Counted from the first letter of the stretch, positions 7,691-16,468 are shown. The stretch: 18,412 nucleotides of DNA from Jaenimonas drosophilae (GCA_030849065.1 JASAON010001378.1:1-18412); one strand, 5' to 3'. Translations and numbers: made by a program. Notes: a model not told the origin generated them from the letters alone.

Positions 7691-7930
7691 ATGATCGATG
7701 CCGATACAATTCGCAAGCGTATTGAGGAAAGATTGGCTCCTCAGTCACTTGAAGTGATTGTCGTGGATGAGGAAACACGGAAGTATGAGGTCGTCATATC
7801 ATCAACAGCGTTCAATGGCTTGACTCTGCTGAAACGCCATCAAATGGTTAATGACATCTTTGAGAAGGAGCTCATTTCCGGGGAGATTCACGCCTTGTCA
7901 ATTCGAGCAAACCCAGTGAAGACGGCATGA
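7691..7930 (+). CDS. BolA-like protein
   Basis: This 79-residue protein belongs to the BolA/IbaG family, which works with monothiol glutaredoxins in iron-sulfur cluster handling and iron sensing. The family core is visible: an N-terminal helix (IRKRIEERLAP), a beta strand (YEVVISSTAFNG), then the helix-turn motif LLKRHQMVND and the strand IHALSI, whose His is the usual cluster ligand. There is no mitochondrial presequence, so a cytosolic BOLA2-like role is more likely than the mitochondrial BOLA1/BOLA3 roles, but this is inference. The protein contains no cysteine, so the loop Cys seen in some BOLA2 proteins is absent. The length is normal for the family. It lies between two long genes with about 190-base spacers on each side. 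Confidence 0.88.
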   Translation: MIDADTIRKRIEERLAPQSLEVIVVDEETRKYEVVISSTAFNGLTLLKRHQMVNDIFEKELISGEIHALSIRANPVKTA

Positions 7931-8055
7931 TGCTCGATGCCACTTACCATGGTGAACGTTTGCCATCAGTGCTCATGAACTTACGGTGACGTTCTTGAGG
8001 GTTTCAAGATTGTTTGTGCCTCTGCAAGTGCTGCGTGTTACTGTGTCGCATGACT

Positions 8056-8101
8056 ATATATCCTTTTCATCCTATTGTTTTTTGTGTGTGTGAAGAAATA
8101 G
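8056..8101 (+). promoter_or_regulatory. Trans-splice acceptor for the glycosyltransferase-like gene
   Basis: The tract CCTTTTCATCCTATTGTTTT is followed by GT repeats and GAAATAG, with the AG at 8100-8101. This gives a 16-base leader to the ATG at 8118. A second AG at 8116-8117 abuts the ATG and is less likely. Confidence 0.45.
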
Positions 8102-8117
8102 TCACGGAGTTTCATAG

Positions 8118-9653
8118 ATGCCACGCCCTGGACATCGTCGAACACGAGGCCGAAGAATCATTCTTCTTGCCATCGTGGCGGTGGTCCTCGTAGTTGTTAC
8201 GGTTTTGCTTCGTCTCCGTGGGCAGGGAGGAGCATGCCCACCTTTGTCACGGGCGGGGCAAAATGATGAGCCCTGGGTCAACCTTCGTGCGACAACGAAT
8301 ACACCCGTGCAGCTCGCAGACATGGTCGTTCACAGACGCGATGCAAGCGGCCGTATAATCAAGGTGCTGTTCGTTGCGCTCACATCCAATGTCAATCCTG
8401 TCACCTGCTCTCACTTGGTATCCGCATACCTTTCTGGTGTCCCTGTAGTGCTCGGCGGCTACAAGACCCCGTTTCATTTCCATGCAAAGATGAACTTCAC
8501 ACTGGATGCAGCACGCGCTGCAGGTCTGTCGGATCACGACGTAGTCATGTACATGGATCGTGATACGTTGTTTACGGGGACCAATCCGTGGGATTTCATT
8601 GACCGCTTCATCTCATCGTCTCCAGCCAACCAATCACAGCTTGACGCGAGTGCCATTCGTCAAGGAAAGGGCGTGGCACCGTTGATGTGGTCGTCGGAAG
8701 AATTCTGCAGCTCATGGCACACCTTTGGGACCGATGCAACGTGCAAAAATGTGTGGAGCTCGATTCGGCAGGTGTACACCGATGAGTATATTCCTTCGTC
8801 AAAGAAACGTTTGCACCGTTCCTACGATGCAGATCGGTTCCGTGTGGAAAAATTTAGTACTCAGTACATCAATAGTGGCATTGCCCTGGCGCGTGTTTGG
8901 GCCATGAGGGAGGTGAATGACGCCCTACAACTGGCAAGCTCCCGAAGTCGCAGTATTCGCGAGCACATTGACATAAATTGTGATCAATCCATTGTGCATC
9001 TGCTCTATACCGATTTGATGCATTTTGAGCTACGCTCCGATGTCCTGGCTGGTGGAGATCAGCTTCGTCACATGACCTCTCAGTTTGGTCTGCACGCTGG
9101 TGTGATGGACTTTGACTATCTGCAGGAGATGGGTACCATTGGAGAGCTATCGAGTTTGCTCGAACTGAACGCACGGTCATGGGAAATACCAGGTACGCTT
9201 CGCCTGTCCAAGGACTATGCACAACTGTCAGTGCAGGAGCGTACCTCCTGTTCTTCACAAAAGACCATTGCCACCTTTTTCCGACAGCTGCGCGTTCCTG
9301 CCACTCCCATGCCCCTCACACAACGGAAAGTGGAGCTCTTCGACTCTGTGTGGAATGTACACGCAGCAAAGCCACTGTTGGGTCGTCGTCCAGAGCAGAA
9401 TGGCAACCGCGAGGTGTTTCCGATCCTCATTCATCTTTCTGCGCCAGATAAAGAAAATCGCCTTAGCTATCTAAACCCTTTCATGAACTGGGCGATACCA
9501 ATTCTGTACTCACGCGAGTCACGCGCAAAAGCTCTCAAGATGCTGCAGTCGATGCCCATTGTCTCACACAGCTCGTCTTCGGGTACAACGTACGTAGAAA
9601 ACTTTGTGGATTTGTGCCCAGCCCCGTTTCGTGACTGGGAGGTGCATCCATGA
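8118..9653 (+). CDS. Putative type II membrane glycosyltransferase (DxD motif)
   Basis: This 511-residue protein has a short basic N-terminus (MPRPGHRRTRGRR) and then one hydrophobic segment at about residues 14-31. That is the signal-anchor layout of Golgi type II glycosyltransferases, with the body in the lumen. The body has a nucleotide-sugar transferase pattern. DVVMYMDRDTLF (141-152) contains a DRD motif suited to metal and UDP-sugar binding. YINSGIALAR (250-259) and INCDQSIVHLLY (286-297) resemble the NSG and DQ motifs of glycosyltransferase domains such as that of procollagen lysyl hydroxylase/glucosyltransferases. Possible N-glycosylation sites are at NFT (126) and NQS (171). The donor and acceptor cannot be deduced. 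A 688-base spacer follows. The family-level call is moderate; the enzyme activity is inferred. Confidence 0.7.
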   Translation: MPRPGHRRTRGRRIILLAIVAVVLVVVTVLLRLRGQGGACPPLSRAGQNDEPWVNLRATTNTPVQLADMVVHRRDASGRIIKVLFVALTSNVNPVTCSHLVSAYLSGVPVVLGGYKTPFHFHAKMNFTLDAARAAGLSDHDVVMYMDRDTLFTGTNPWDFIDRFISSSPANQSQLDASAIRQGKGVAPLMWSSEEFCSSWHTFGTDATCKNVWSSIRQVYTDEYIPSSKKRLHRSYDADRFRVEKFSTQYINSGIALARVWAMREVNDALQLASSRSRSIREHIDINCDQSIVHLLYTDLMHFELRSDVLAGGDQLRHMTSQFGLHAGVMDFDYLQEMGTIGELSSLLELNARSWEIPGTLRLSKDYAQLSVQERTSCSSQKTIATFFRQLRVPATPMPLTQRKVELFDSVWNVHAAKPLLGRRPEQNGNREVFPILIHLSAPDKENRLSYLNPFMNWAIPILYSRESRAKALKMLQSMPIVSHSSSSGTTYVENFVDLCPAPFRDWEVHP

Positions 9654-10341
9654 CGAAGTTGCTCCATTCATTTTCTACCATACCTTCACGTGTACTGGAG
9701 ATGACTGGCATAGTGCGTCTCTTCCACAATGTCAGAGATCCCCTCACCAAGTGCGTGATTTCCTCCAATCCGTAGATACCTCCTCTTGTGTGACGCACAA
9801 ACGCCAACGTATTTGCGTCAAGTCCCATTTTCCTTTATTATTGATCAGCCGACGACGTCGATTCACAGCTTGTCCGCTTCGACTGTGCCATCCTCGCGGT
9901 AGCTCACGCTGCTTGAGCGAGCATGTTGTCACCGTTCGCCTGACACTTTTCTTTTTTCATGGTCCACATGTCGAGAGCTGCTTGGCTGCACTGGCGCAGG
10001 TGTCTCGACGACCGCTGTCACTTTTAGAGCAATGGGAGGACTCGTATTTCATAGTGATGGTGGCAATGGTATCATTGTGGCGAACGCAAGCGTTTTGAGC
10101 AAGCAGAGATTTGTTTTGTCTCCTTCATCTTTCCTTATTTGTTTGACGGAACAATTGTGATGCATGAATGTGTATATCGCCACGAACACCCAACTATTTC
10201 CCCAATCCCCGCTGTAACTCTCTGGTAGCACACGACCACCTGCACATTTCAAAAAGACTATTCACTTTCACATAGGGTTACCCCTCTCGAGTCTAGATAA
10301 GTTGGCCTCCCCTACGTGTTTCCCAGGCTTCTACTACAGCG
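9654..10341 (+). other. Long spacer between glycosyltransferase-like and receptor-cyclase-like genes
   Basis: At 688 bases this is the longest gap within the gene-dense part. A frame at 9604-10098 starts with TTG, overlaps the upstream gene and has no domain, so I do not call it. Several T-rich tracts are present (near 9830, 9948 and 10255). No tRNA, snRNA or repeat is recognised. It probably holds a long 3' UTR. Confidence 0.5.
10301..10326 (+). promoter_or_regulatory. Likely trans-splice acceptor for the receptor-cyclase-like gene
   Basis: The pyrimidine-rich segment GGCCTCCCCTACGTGTTTCC leads to an AG at 10325-10326, 15 bases before the ATG at 10342. An AG at 10338-10339 is too close to the ATG to be preferred. 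Confidence 0.4.
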
Positions 10342-13300
10342 ATGCGGTGTCTGTTGGCGCAGGTGCTCATCACCCTACTTGCTCTTGTTCTTTGCACATC
10401 ATATGTGCACGCTGCTACAGCATATGTGGCTATACTGTATTCATCAGCAAGTGCAGACACGCACATTGCTTCGCTGTACTCCACTGGCTCGGCAGTACCC
10501 ATCCAGATGAGTACTAACCCGGTATCCTACGAAGCTCATCCTATTCCTGTAACCTCAAGCACCGTCGCTAACAGCTTCATCAGTATCAACTCTGACCCGC
10601 TAGGTGTGGCATTACTTGGTCCAGTTGGAGCACAACTTTTGTACATGATTTACTCCAGTATTTCGGCAGATTCTTTAGTGATGTTTTCACCCCTTGAGCA
10701 AACCCTAAATGGAAACTCATATGGAGGCGTGTACTCCGCCTACAACGACAAGACGTACTGGCTGCTTCCTTCGGACCAGGCTCAAGCTGTGGGGGTGATG
10801 TTTCTCCTCTCTCAGCGGCCCTTGCTTCCGATTCACCAGATTCTTCTGGCGTATACCACCAATGGCGTCAGTACCTATTCTGTGGAGATACTTCCAGCCC
10901 TTGCTCCTGTTTTAGGAATTACTGGCCTCGCAGTGAAGTCGAGTGGAGGACAGACCTACTCTTCTGGCACGTATTCTTCTGTGTTTTCGTCAGCACCAGG
11001 TATTGTGTACCAGCTTCTTGAATCTGGCGAGAATTACCCATCCCAGTGGATTCAGCAAATGGTTTCAGACGGAAACTTCATCAAGGCCAACACGACTATT
11101 GGCACAACATTCACCTTTGACTACATGACACTACAAGCTTACAATGAAAAGGCAAGTGCAGTATCTGTACTTCCGCCCCAGAACATGCTTACTGCCTCAC
11201 CTGTTCCTGGAATGGAGTCTACGGAATACCAGGCTGCACAAGACTTTGTGTCACAGGCCAGTAGCTCTATTGCAACCGTCTCCACGAACAGTGAAAAGAA
11301 CTTCATCATGGCTGGTTGGGTGAGCGGTTGGGGACTAGTACAGGCTCTCAACATGTACATGGGCACTACCCTCGACACAAAGTTGACCTTTTACAACGCC
11401 TTGTCTGGCGCACAGTCCATGTTTCTTGTTTCGGATCTGTTTTATGGATCTATGGGAAAGGGTTGCTCCTCGGCTGCCCAGTCACAAGGGGCAATCTGCA
11501 CGTGCCGCTGGGCTGGCAACAACGTGTGGTTCCACACCTTTACAAAGTCCGGAAGCAGCTATGATTCCACGCCAATTCATGGAGCACTTTTTCAATACGC
11601 ACAAGGAACGTGCGGGAACATTAATTCTGCACCAACTCCTTTGCAGTTTAACATGCCCCAAACAATTCACGTGGTTGGCTTTAGTCCAACAGACAACGAC
11701 ATGGTATCTTCGATGTGCAGCCAAACACTCTCCACTGTTGACGCGGTTTCCAACACGACCCTCTTTTGGCACCACTCGAGCCACGCGTATCGAGGCTACT
11801 GTCTCCCAGCAACCATGAACTCCGCCAGCTCTGACTTGAGCACACATCAAAGCACCTACGTAACCACTTCGTTGATGGGTGTGATTCCAGATGCTGTGGT
11901 GACTGCGAGCACTCCACCCAGTACTTTAATTCTGGATTTCATGCCACAAACAACGCAGCCACACATTTCCAAAGCTAATTTTGTGTATCTTTTCCCTACA
12001 CTAGAGCAGGAACTGTACGTGCTTGCGTTGTACCTCAGTGGGGTGCTTTCTTCAATCTCAGTTGTCTGTGGCGTTGTGAGAGAATCGAGCTTTTCCGAGG
12101 ATATCACAGCTCTACTCAAAAAGACACTGACAACCTTTGGGATTGAGCCGTCGTCCGCGAATGTGATCCAGACTGCAGGTACTCTCGGCTCCACCATTCC
12201 AACGGGCTGCACGCACACGTTTGTGGTTGGTGCATCAGGTGGGGATGCTGCGGGGCTGGTGGATTATCTGGGGGCGAATGCAAAATCTATGGTGCTGTTG
12301 TCTTTTGAGGATTTGACAAAGGAGTATGAGTCCTTTGTATCTTCCTTTTCGAGTGGCACGTCCGCACTAACAGACCGACTCGTGTTTGCTACAAATCTAC
12401 CCCCGTGGACAGGTGCCACCATGCCATCTGGCGCGCGGAGTGGTACCTCTGCACTCAATACGGTGGAAGAATTTGTGCAAACGTTGGCGCCGGCTGCTCA
12501 AACTCCTGCTGCAGCTCGTGCCTTTATTGTGGCGATGTTGTACGACCAACTGACCATGGGAACACACTGGGGTCAACCAAACATTGAAGCAGCTCTGTAC
12601 GGCAATGAGACTGTGTATATTGGTGGCATGACCTTCGGGCCATTCTCACAGAATTGGGGAACACAGGTTCTATTCAACTACGGCGCGAAGGACATTTCAG
12701 TGTGGTCGTTCACTCGTGTCACAGATCCGTCATCTGCGGCCCTTTCGCCGCCAGTGAATCCATCGCTTGTGTACTTGACGAATGCTGGTGCATCCGCCCA
12801 TGAAGCAGTGGCAGCAGTTGAAGATGCTTCTCAAGAAAGCTGTATTCAGCTCCAGGCATCATCAAGCGAAAGTGACGGCACAACCACAACCACGACAAAG
12901 AAGCCAGCAACAGAAAATTCCGATAGTACAAGGCGTACGTCAACCACAGTCCACCCGTCCCTTAGTCGATCATCTCAGCAAACGTCATCGTCCGCCGATA
13001 ATCGTACTCTCAAAGTGCTGTTATTTGTGTTGGTTGCAATCCTTGTCGCACTGGTCGTGTACATTGTGCTGCTGCTGCTCCTTCATTTCCGTGTTCTTCA
13101 GTCTGCCTGGAGCTATCTGAAAGCGCTGCCTTGTTGGCGGTTGTGCAATGTGTTTTCTGGGCAAACCCCATTGAAGGACGCCAACAAAGTTCGTGCTACC
13201 ATTGACGAGCAGTGTGGAGAGGATCGTAAACTTGACTCAAGTATTCGTGCGATGACTCCAACGTCGAGGAGTGTTGCGTCAACCGTGACTGTTATTTTTT

Positions 13301-14370
13301 TGGAGGTGGAACAGTGGCGTCGACTATGGCTGCACCAACCAATTTGTATGTCACGCGCCGAGCGCCATTTCCAGCGCTGTTTGAAGCACACTGCTATTCA
13401 GAATGCCATCTATGAAATCCAGTCGGTGGAGGGCATGACAATTTTGGTTTGTCTCTCAAGCGAAGTGGGCGTCAGGGTATCGCGCGAGGTTGTCACGTTG
13501 GCCGCAGGCCTCCGTAGCGATGATGCGGACATTGTGAGTCGCGAGTACATGAGGCTGGGCTGTGGCCAGTCTCCCGTGAAGGGACTCCGCTTGCGTGTGG
13601 CAGTACATACCGGAACTGCGACAGCGTACGTGGGACCAACGGGAAAAGTTCGCTTTGGCGGCGGCGCAATCGAAGGTGCAGTCAGGGCTGCTTACCTCGC
13701 TGGCTGCGCTGGCCAGGTTGTGATATCCGGGGCTGCGCGTGCTGACTGTGGATTATCAGAAGGTGACACGCAACAGCTGAGCACGGGAAACCAAGCAGCT
13801 CACGGTGAAGAGGCCCTCTACATACTCACTGTCGCGCCCCTTGTCAATGAAGTTGCACCCCCACAAGCTGGTCACTGCGTTGCTTTGATGCAAGTCGCGC
13901 TTGATCTCATAAGCTCATCCGATGAAATGGGCGGTGGTGAACTTCGGGACTGGTGTATGAAGCAGCTTGACGCACACTACGATGGAATACCAGAACATGA
14001 TCGGATTAGTGATCTTTTGTGCCTTGCTGAATTGTTCAATTTGGAGGTGGCGTATACAGATCTCCAGAACGATCAACAGTCAATATACAAGGCGCTTCTC
14101 CAGTCTGTGAGTAATCACGTGGCCACAATGATGGAGTGCCGCCATGGCATACTACGTCCTGTTACGCGCGCAACCGCACCACTAGCCCATGGGGGAAAGC
14201 AGCACAGCGTCATATCAGCAATTAGCGCTCAGCTGGGCCAACCAGCCAGTGGAGAGAATGCTGGTTTTCTCCAACGCAGACGGGGCAACAGAGGTCGACA
14301 ACCCGATATGGGTGCTCGAACGTATAAGCACCGCTCGCTTCGTCACTTTTCATATTCCAAGGACGAGTAG
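10342..14370 (+). CDS. Receptor-type adenylate cyclase homologue with degenerate cyclase domain
   Basis: This 1342-residue protein has the layout of trypanosome receptor adenylate cyclases (GRESAG4/ESAG4 type). A signal peptide covers residues 1-24 (ending in SYVHA). A long two-lobe ectodomain follows, ending in family-like GGMTFGPFSQN (761-771) and NYGAKDISVWSFTRVTDP (779-796). Next come a Ser/Thr-rich stalk (about 847-889), one membrane segment (about 892-914) and a cytoplasmic class III cyclase-like domain (about 980-1130). That domain aligns from TVTVIFLEVEQWRRLW to LRVAVHTG and RFGG, but key residues are changed: first metal Asp is Glu988, second metal Asp is Gly1031, substrate Lys is Gln1027, the adenine-contact Asp is Val1103 and the transition-state Asn is Glu1111. 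Arg1115 is kept. Catalysis is therefore doubtful. About 200 helical residues of unknown role follow. The frame is intact, so this is a pseudoenzyme rather than a pseudogene. Confidence 0.85.
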   Translation: MRCLLAQVLITLLALVLCTSYVHAATAYVAILYSSASADTHIASLYSTGSAVPIQMSTNPVSYEAHPIPVTSSTVANSFISINSDPLGVALLGPVGAQLLYMIYSSISADSLVMFSPLEQTLNGNSYGGVYSAYNDKTYWLLPSDQAQAVGVMFLLSQRPLLPIHQILLAYTTNGVSTYSVEILPALAPVLGITGLAVKSSGGQTYSSGTYSSVFSSAPGIVYQLLESGENYPSQWIQQMVSDGNFIKANTTIGTTFTFDYMTLQAYNEKASAVSVLPPQNMLTASPVPGMESTEYQAAQDFVSQASSSIATVSTNSEKNFIMAGWVSGWGLVQALNMYMGTTLDTKLTFYNALSGAQSMFLVSDLFYGSMGKGCSSAAQSQGAICTCRWAGNNVWFHTFTKSGSSYDSTPIHGALFQYAQGTCGNINSAPTPLQFNMPQTIHVVGFSPTDNDMVSSMCSQTLSTVDAVSNTTLFWHHSSHAYRGYCLPATMNSASSDLSTHQSTYVTTSLMGVIPDAVVTASTPPSTLILDFMPQTTQPHISKANFVYLFPTLEQELYVLALYLSGVLSSISVVCGVVRESSFSEDITALLKKTLTTFGIEPSSANVIQTAGTLGSTIPTGCTHTFVVGASGGDAAGLVDYLGANAKSMVLLSFEDLTKEYESFVSSFSSGTSALTDRLVFATNLPPWTGATMPSGARSGTSALNTVEEFVQTLAPAAQTPAAARAFIVAMLYDQLTMGTHWGQPNIEAALYGNETVYIGGMTFGPFSQNWGTQVLFNYGAKDISVWSFTRVTDPSSAALSPPVNPSLVYLTNAGASAHEAVAAVEDASQESCIQLQASSSESDGTTTTTTKKPATENSDSTRRTSTTVHPSLSRSSQQTSSSADNRTLKVLLFVLVAILVALVVYIVLLLLLHFRVLQSAWSYLKALPCWRLCNVFSGQTPLKDANKVRATIDEQCGEDRKLDSSIRAMTPTSRSVASTVTVIFLEVEQWRRLWLHQPICMSRAERHFQRCLKHTAIQNAIYEIQSVEGMTILVCLSSEVGVRVSREVVTLAAGLRSDDADIVSREYMRLGCGQSPVKGLRLRVAVHTGTATAYVGPTGKVRFGGGAIEGAVRAAYLAGCAGQVVISGAARADCGLSEGDTQQLSTGNQAAHGEEALYILTVAPLVNEVAPPQAGHCVALMQVALDLISSSDEMGGGELRDWCMKQLDAHYDGIPEHDRISDLLCLAELFNLEVAYTDLQNDQQSIYKALLQSVSNHVATMMECRHGILRPVTRATAPLAHGGKQHSVISAISAQLGQPASGENAGFLQRRRGNRGRQPDMGARTYKHRSLRHFSYSKDE

Positions 14371-14696
14371 CTTCAAAATGAGCATGTGCCCCCCCACACA
14401 CACACAGTAAAGTCGAGACAGATTCGTGTTTTTCTTTATTTTGATGGCGAGTCGTTTCAAAGGTTGCTACAGCAACTCACTAGACAATTACTCTGGGGGT
14501 TTTCGTGTTTTTTTTTCACACTTTCTTTACCAATACCACGTGCGCCGCAGATGTGTGGTTTTAGTTTTCATACACTGTTTCTACACACTTGAATGTTTTT
14601 CGACAGTCACCATTCGTGCAAGTGGTTCACCAGTTTCTAAACAAGTTTATCTTCGCTTGCATTAGCATTCTGTCCTGATTGTTCTTCCTCAATGGA
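14371..14696 (+). other. Region downstream of the receptor-cyclase-like gene
   Basis: This is probably 3' UTR and intergenic DNA. It begins with a C7 run and a short CA repeat (14395-14406) just after the stop codon. A T-rich tract and AG at 14549-14550 is followed at once by an ATG that opens only 13 codons. No gene is supported on the + strand. Confidence 0.5.
14505..14550 (+). promoter_or_regulatory. Splice-acceptor-like tract without an evident gene
   Basis: A T9-containing pyrimidine tract with TTCACACTTTCTTTACC leads to GCCGCAG, with the AG at 14549-14550. The ATG directly after it opens only 13 codons. It may belong to a lost gene or be a polyadenylation-associated tract. Confidence 0.25.
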
Positions 14697-14933
14697 CTAC
14701 GAGGAGGATGTTGTTTCTCTCTGAACTGATGAACGCTTGGCAGATGGTTTCTTCTTGCGGCGTCCTTCATTTTCAACTACCTCAATGAGGCTCTCTGTTG
14801 TCATCGTTTCAGCAAACTGCCCAACCAAATACCAGGCTGGCTCTCTTGTTGATATGCATTGGCGACCTGACAACATTTGACACTCGCTTCTGATACTGCG
14901 AGTACGATAGACTTCAATATTGTCACTCTTCAT
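14697..14933 (-). CDS. Possible small minus-strand gene (78 residues, uncertain)
   Basis: A frame of 78 codons starts with ATG and ends with TAG on the minus strand. The product is hydrophilic. Its central part (EPAWYLVGQFAETMTTESL) looks like folded protein, and its tail is Lys/Arg/Ser-rich (EGRRKKKPSAKRSS). Upstream on the same strand lies a pyrimidine-rich stretch ending in CTCAAG (AG at 14993-14992), a plausible acceptor. Two ATGs precede the start in another frame. The first (14979) opens an 18-codon frame, MKAKDMKESAAAGEDYEE, which ends just past the 14933 ATG. This could be a regulatory upstream ORF, or the true N-terminus broken by a frameshift. I recognise no family. If real, it converges on the + strand genes. 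Confidence 0.3.
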   Translation of the reverse strand: MKSDNIEVYRTRSIRSECQMLSGRQCISTREPAWYLVGQFAETMTTESLIEVVENEGRRKKKPSAKRSSVQRETTSSS

Positions 14934-14959
14934 AATCCTCCCCAGCTGCTGCGCTTTCC

Positions 14960-15002
14960 TTCATGTCTTTTGCCTTCATTTGTTTTTTTTCCTTGAGTAT
15001 AG
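14960..15002 (+). promoter_or_regulatory. Plus-strand splice-acceptor-like tract
   Basis: The tract TTTTGCCTTCATTTGTTTTT plus TTTCC leads to TTGAGTATAG, with the AG at 15001-15002. The first ATG after it (15033) closes within six codons. If used, it would serve the short frames at 15051-15528. Confidence 0.25.
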
Positions 15003-15020
15003 AGAAGGTGAACGCACGAC
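14991..15020 (-). promoter_or_regulatory. Splice-acceptor-like tract for the possible minus-strand gene
   Basis: Read on the minus strand, this is a pyrimidine-rich sequence containing TTCACCTTCTCTATACTC and then AAG, with the AG at 14993-14992. The first minus-strand ATG follows 13 bases later. It overlaps a similar plus-strand tract, so it may be chance. Confidence 0.25.
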
Positions 15021-15050
15021 AACTCTATCAGTATGACTTTCCCTATCTGA

Positions 15051-15528
15051 CTTGGTGTACCGTGTCTAGGTTGTGAGCGTCCAAAGCCGGCGGAGGTGCG
15101 CGAAACAACGATGAGGTTTCTGGACCCCCTGCACCGTGTTCGAGAGAGACGTTGGGAGTACGTTGTGGCACTTATGCGTCCAATTATCTTGGGCTCTCTG
15201 CATTAGGAAGGACTGAAAACGTGTACTTTGCTCAGAAGTTTCTGATGGAGCTTTGTTCATGCGTGACTGTCGGCAGCGCTTCTTCCTGAATTGAGTCATG
15301 AATGTTGATTACCCAGGGCGTTTGCTCGTGCGCTACTGGCTCAATGAATCGTGGGACTACACTTTTGCGTTGGCAATCCCGCGGGCCGCATGGGCAGTGT
15401 ATAGTTGGTGCCTCTTCTGGATGGATACGGGCTTGGTGACGGCGGTTGTCCTGTGTGACCTCCATTTGGCTGGCTGGGGCCCATATTGGCGGGCGGTCGT
15501 CATGAATACGAAGATGCTTTGCCTGTAG
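15051..15528 (+). pseudogene. Possible decayed coding sequence in three successive frames
   Basis: Three short open stretches follow each other on the + strand in three different frames. The first is 15051-15206, with an internal ATG at 15111 that begins MRFLDPLHRVRERRWEYV. The second is 15206-15289, containing TENVYFAQKFLMELCSCV. The third is 15298-15528, an ATG frame of 76 codons beginning MNVDYPGRLLVRYWLNESW. Each has protein-like composition, but none matches a family that I recognise, and minus-strand frames are also open here. This may be a frameshifted relic or simply chance. I do not assign a product. Confidence 0.2.
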
Positions 15529-15877
15529 ATTGGCGAGTGCATCCCGAAACAATCCATTTGCGGAATGCAGCACTGGAAACAGCCGCGCGATCTCACGCCG
15601 CAACCCCGCCCGCATGCGCCACCGGATACCGCTGCCCCCGTTCCAAAAAGCCCCCCCCCCCCTGCAAAAAAAGCCGAGCGCCGGTGGAATTTCAACGCCG
15701 GCGTTCTCTTGTTTTGGGCGGGGGGCGGGGGGGCCCCGCGCCAAAAGCGGGCCCAAATTTCGCGCCAAACATGAAAAAACGCCGCCAAATCGCACGCATC
15801 AGGGAGAAAAGCGCGCGGCGGCAAAGCATTTAAAACCATAACCGCAATAAGAGCGCGCGCCGTGGCAGTTTTTAACG

Positions 15878-15900
15878 CGCCGCCGGGCCCCCTTGCGCGG
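15878..15900 (+). repeat. Imperfect 23-base repeat, copy 1
   Basis: CGCCGCCGGG, a C/G spacer and CCCTTGCGCGG occur here and again at 16185-16207. The copies differ only in how the central G/C run is divided (GGGCCCCC here, GGGGGCCC there). Confidence 0.6.
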
Positions 15901-15909
15901 GGGGGGGGG

Positions 15910-15919
15910 ATGGATGTGG
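15910..15919 (+). repeat. ATGGATGTGG element, copy 1
   Basis: The decamer ATGGATGTGG directly follows a G11 run and is followed by CGCC. Other copies are at 16469 (+) and 16582-16592 (-). Confidence 0.5.
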
Positions 15920-16184
15920 CGCCAAAACCGAACACCACCGCGGAAAACAGCACAGCCGCAACCAACGCAACCAACCCAACGCAAGCAACGGCCCCCCCGC
16001 CCGCCCTGAGGGGCGAATGTGGCATTCATTTGCATTTTTTGCAGCACGAGTTTTTCGCGCTGGATTTATGTATTGGACTGGGCGGGTAATTTGGAAGTCC
16101 GTTCGCGTAGAAAATTTCAAAGTTTGGAACGATGCAATCAACGGGGAAGCGGCAACATAAACTTATCCAGCCGGCTATTTGTTT

Positions 16185-16207
16185 CGCCGCCGGGGGCCCT
16201 TGCGCGG
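16185..16207 (+). repeat. Imperfect 23-base repeat, copy 2
   Basis: This is the second copy of the unit at 15878-15900. Both copies lie upstream of a long G tract. Confidence 0.6.
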
Positions 16208-16384
16208 AAATAATGCCGCGCCAAATGGCGGGGGGGGGGGGGGGGCCCGCCCAGTGGAATTAGAAACCACCAGCCCGCCCCACCCCCAAAGCGCCGTTGA
16301 AAAGCGCGGGGCGCCTTGGCCATTGCCGCATTTTTTTGGAGGGGGGGGGTCCGGGGCCAACCGGGGGCGCCCGCAACCCCCCGC

Positions 16385-16399
16385 CCCCAACCGGCAACG
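16385..16399 (+). repeat. 15-base direct repeat CCCCAACCGGCAACG, copy 1
   Basis: This 15-mer is repeated exactly at 16551-16565. The sequence after each copy differs (CCCGTGGG here, ACCCCGGC there). Confidence 0.6.
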
Positions 16400-16468
16400 C
16401 CCGTGGGCGGGAAATGCCGGCGCCTTGCGGCGGGGGGTTTCGAATAAATACCGACGTTGACAGTTTTG

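Noticed and set aside
9604..10098. 164-codon frame after the glycosyltransferase-like gene
   Set aside because: It starts with TTG inside the upstream gene in another frame and has no family features.
15738..16225. GCGCCAAA motifs resembling E2F sites
   Set aside because: Kinetoplastids have no known E2F-type promoter control; the motif is better explained by the repeat family and base composition.
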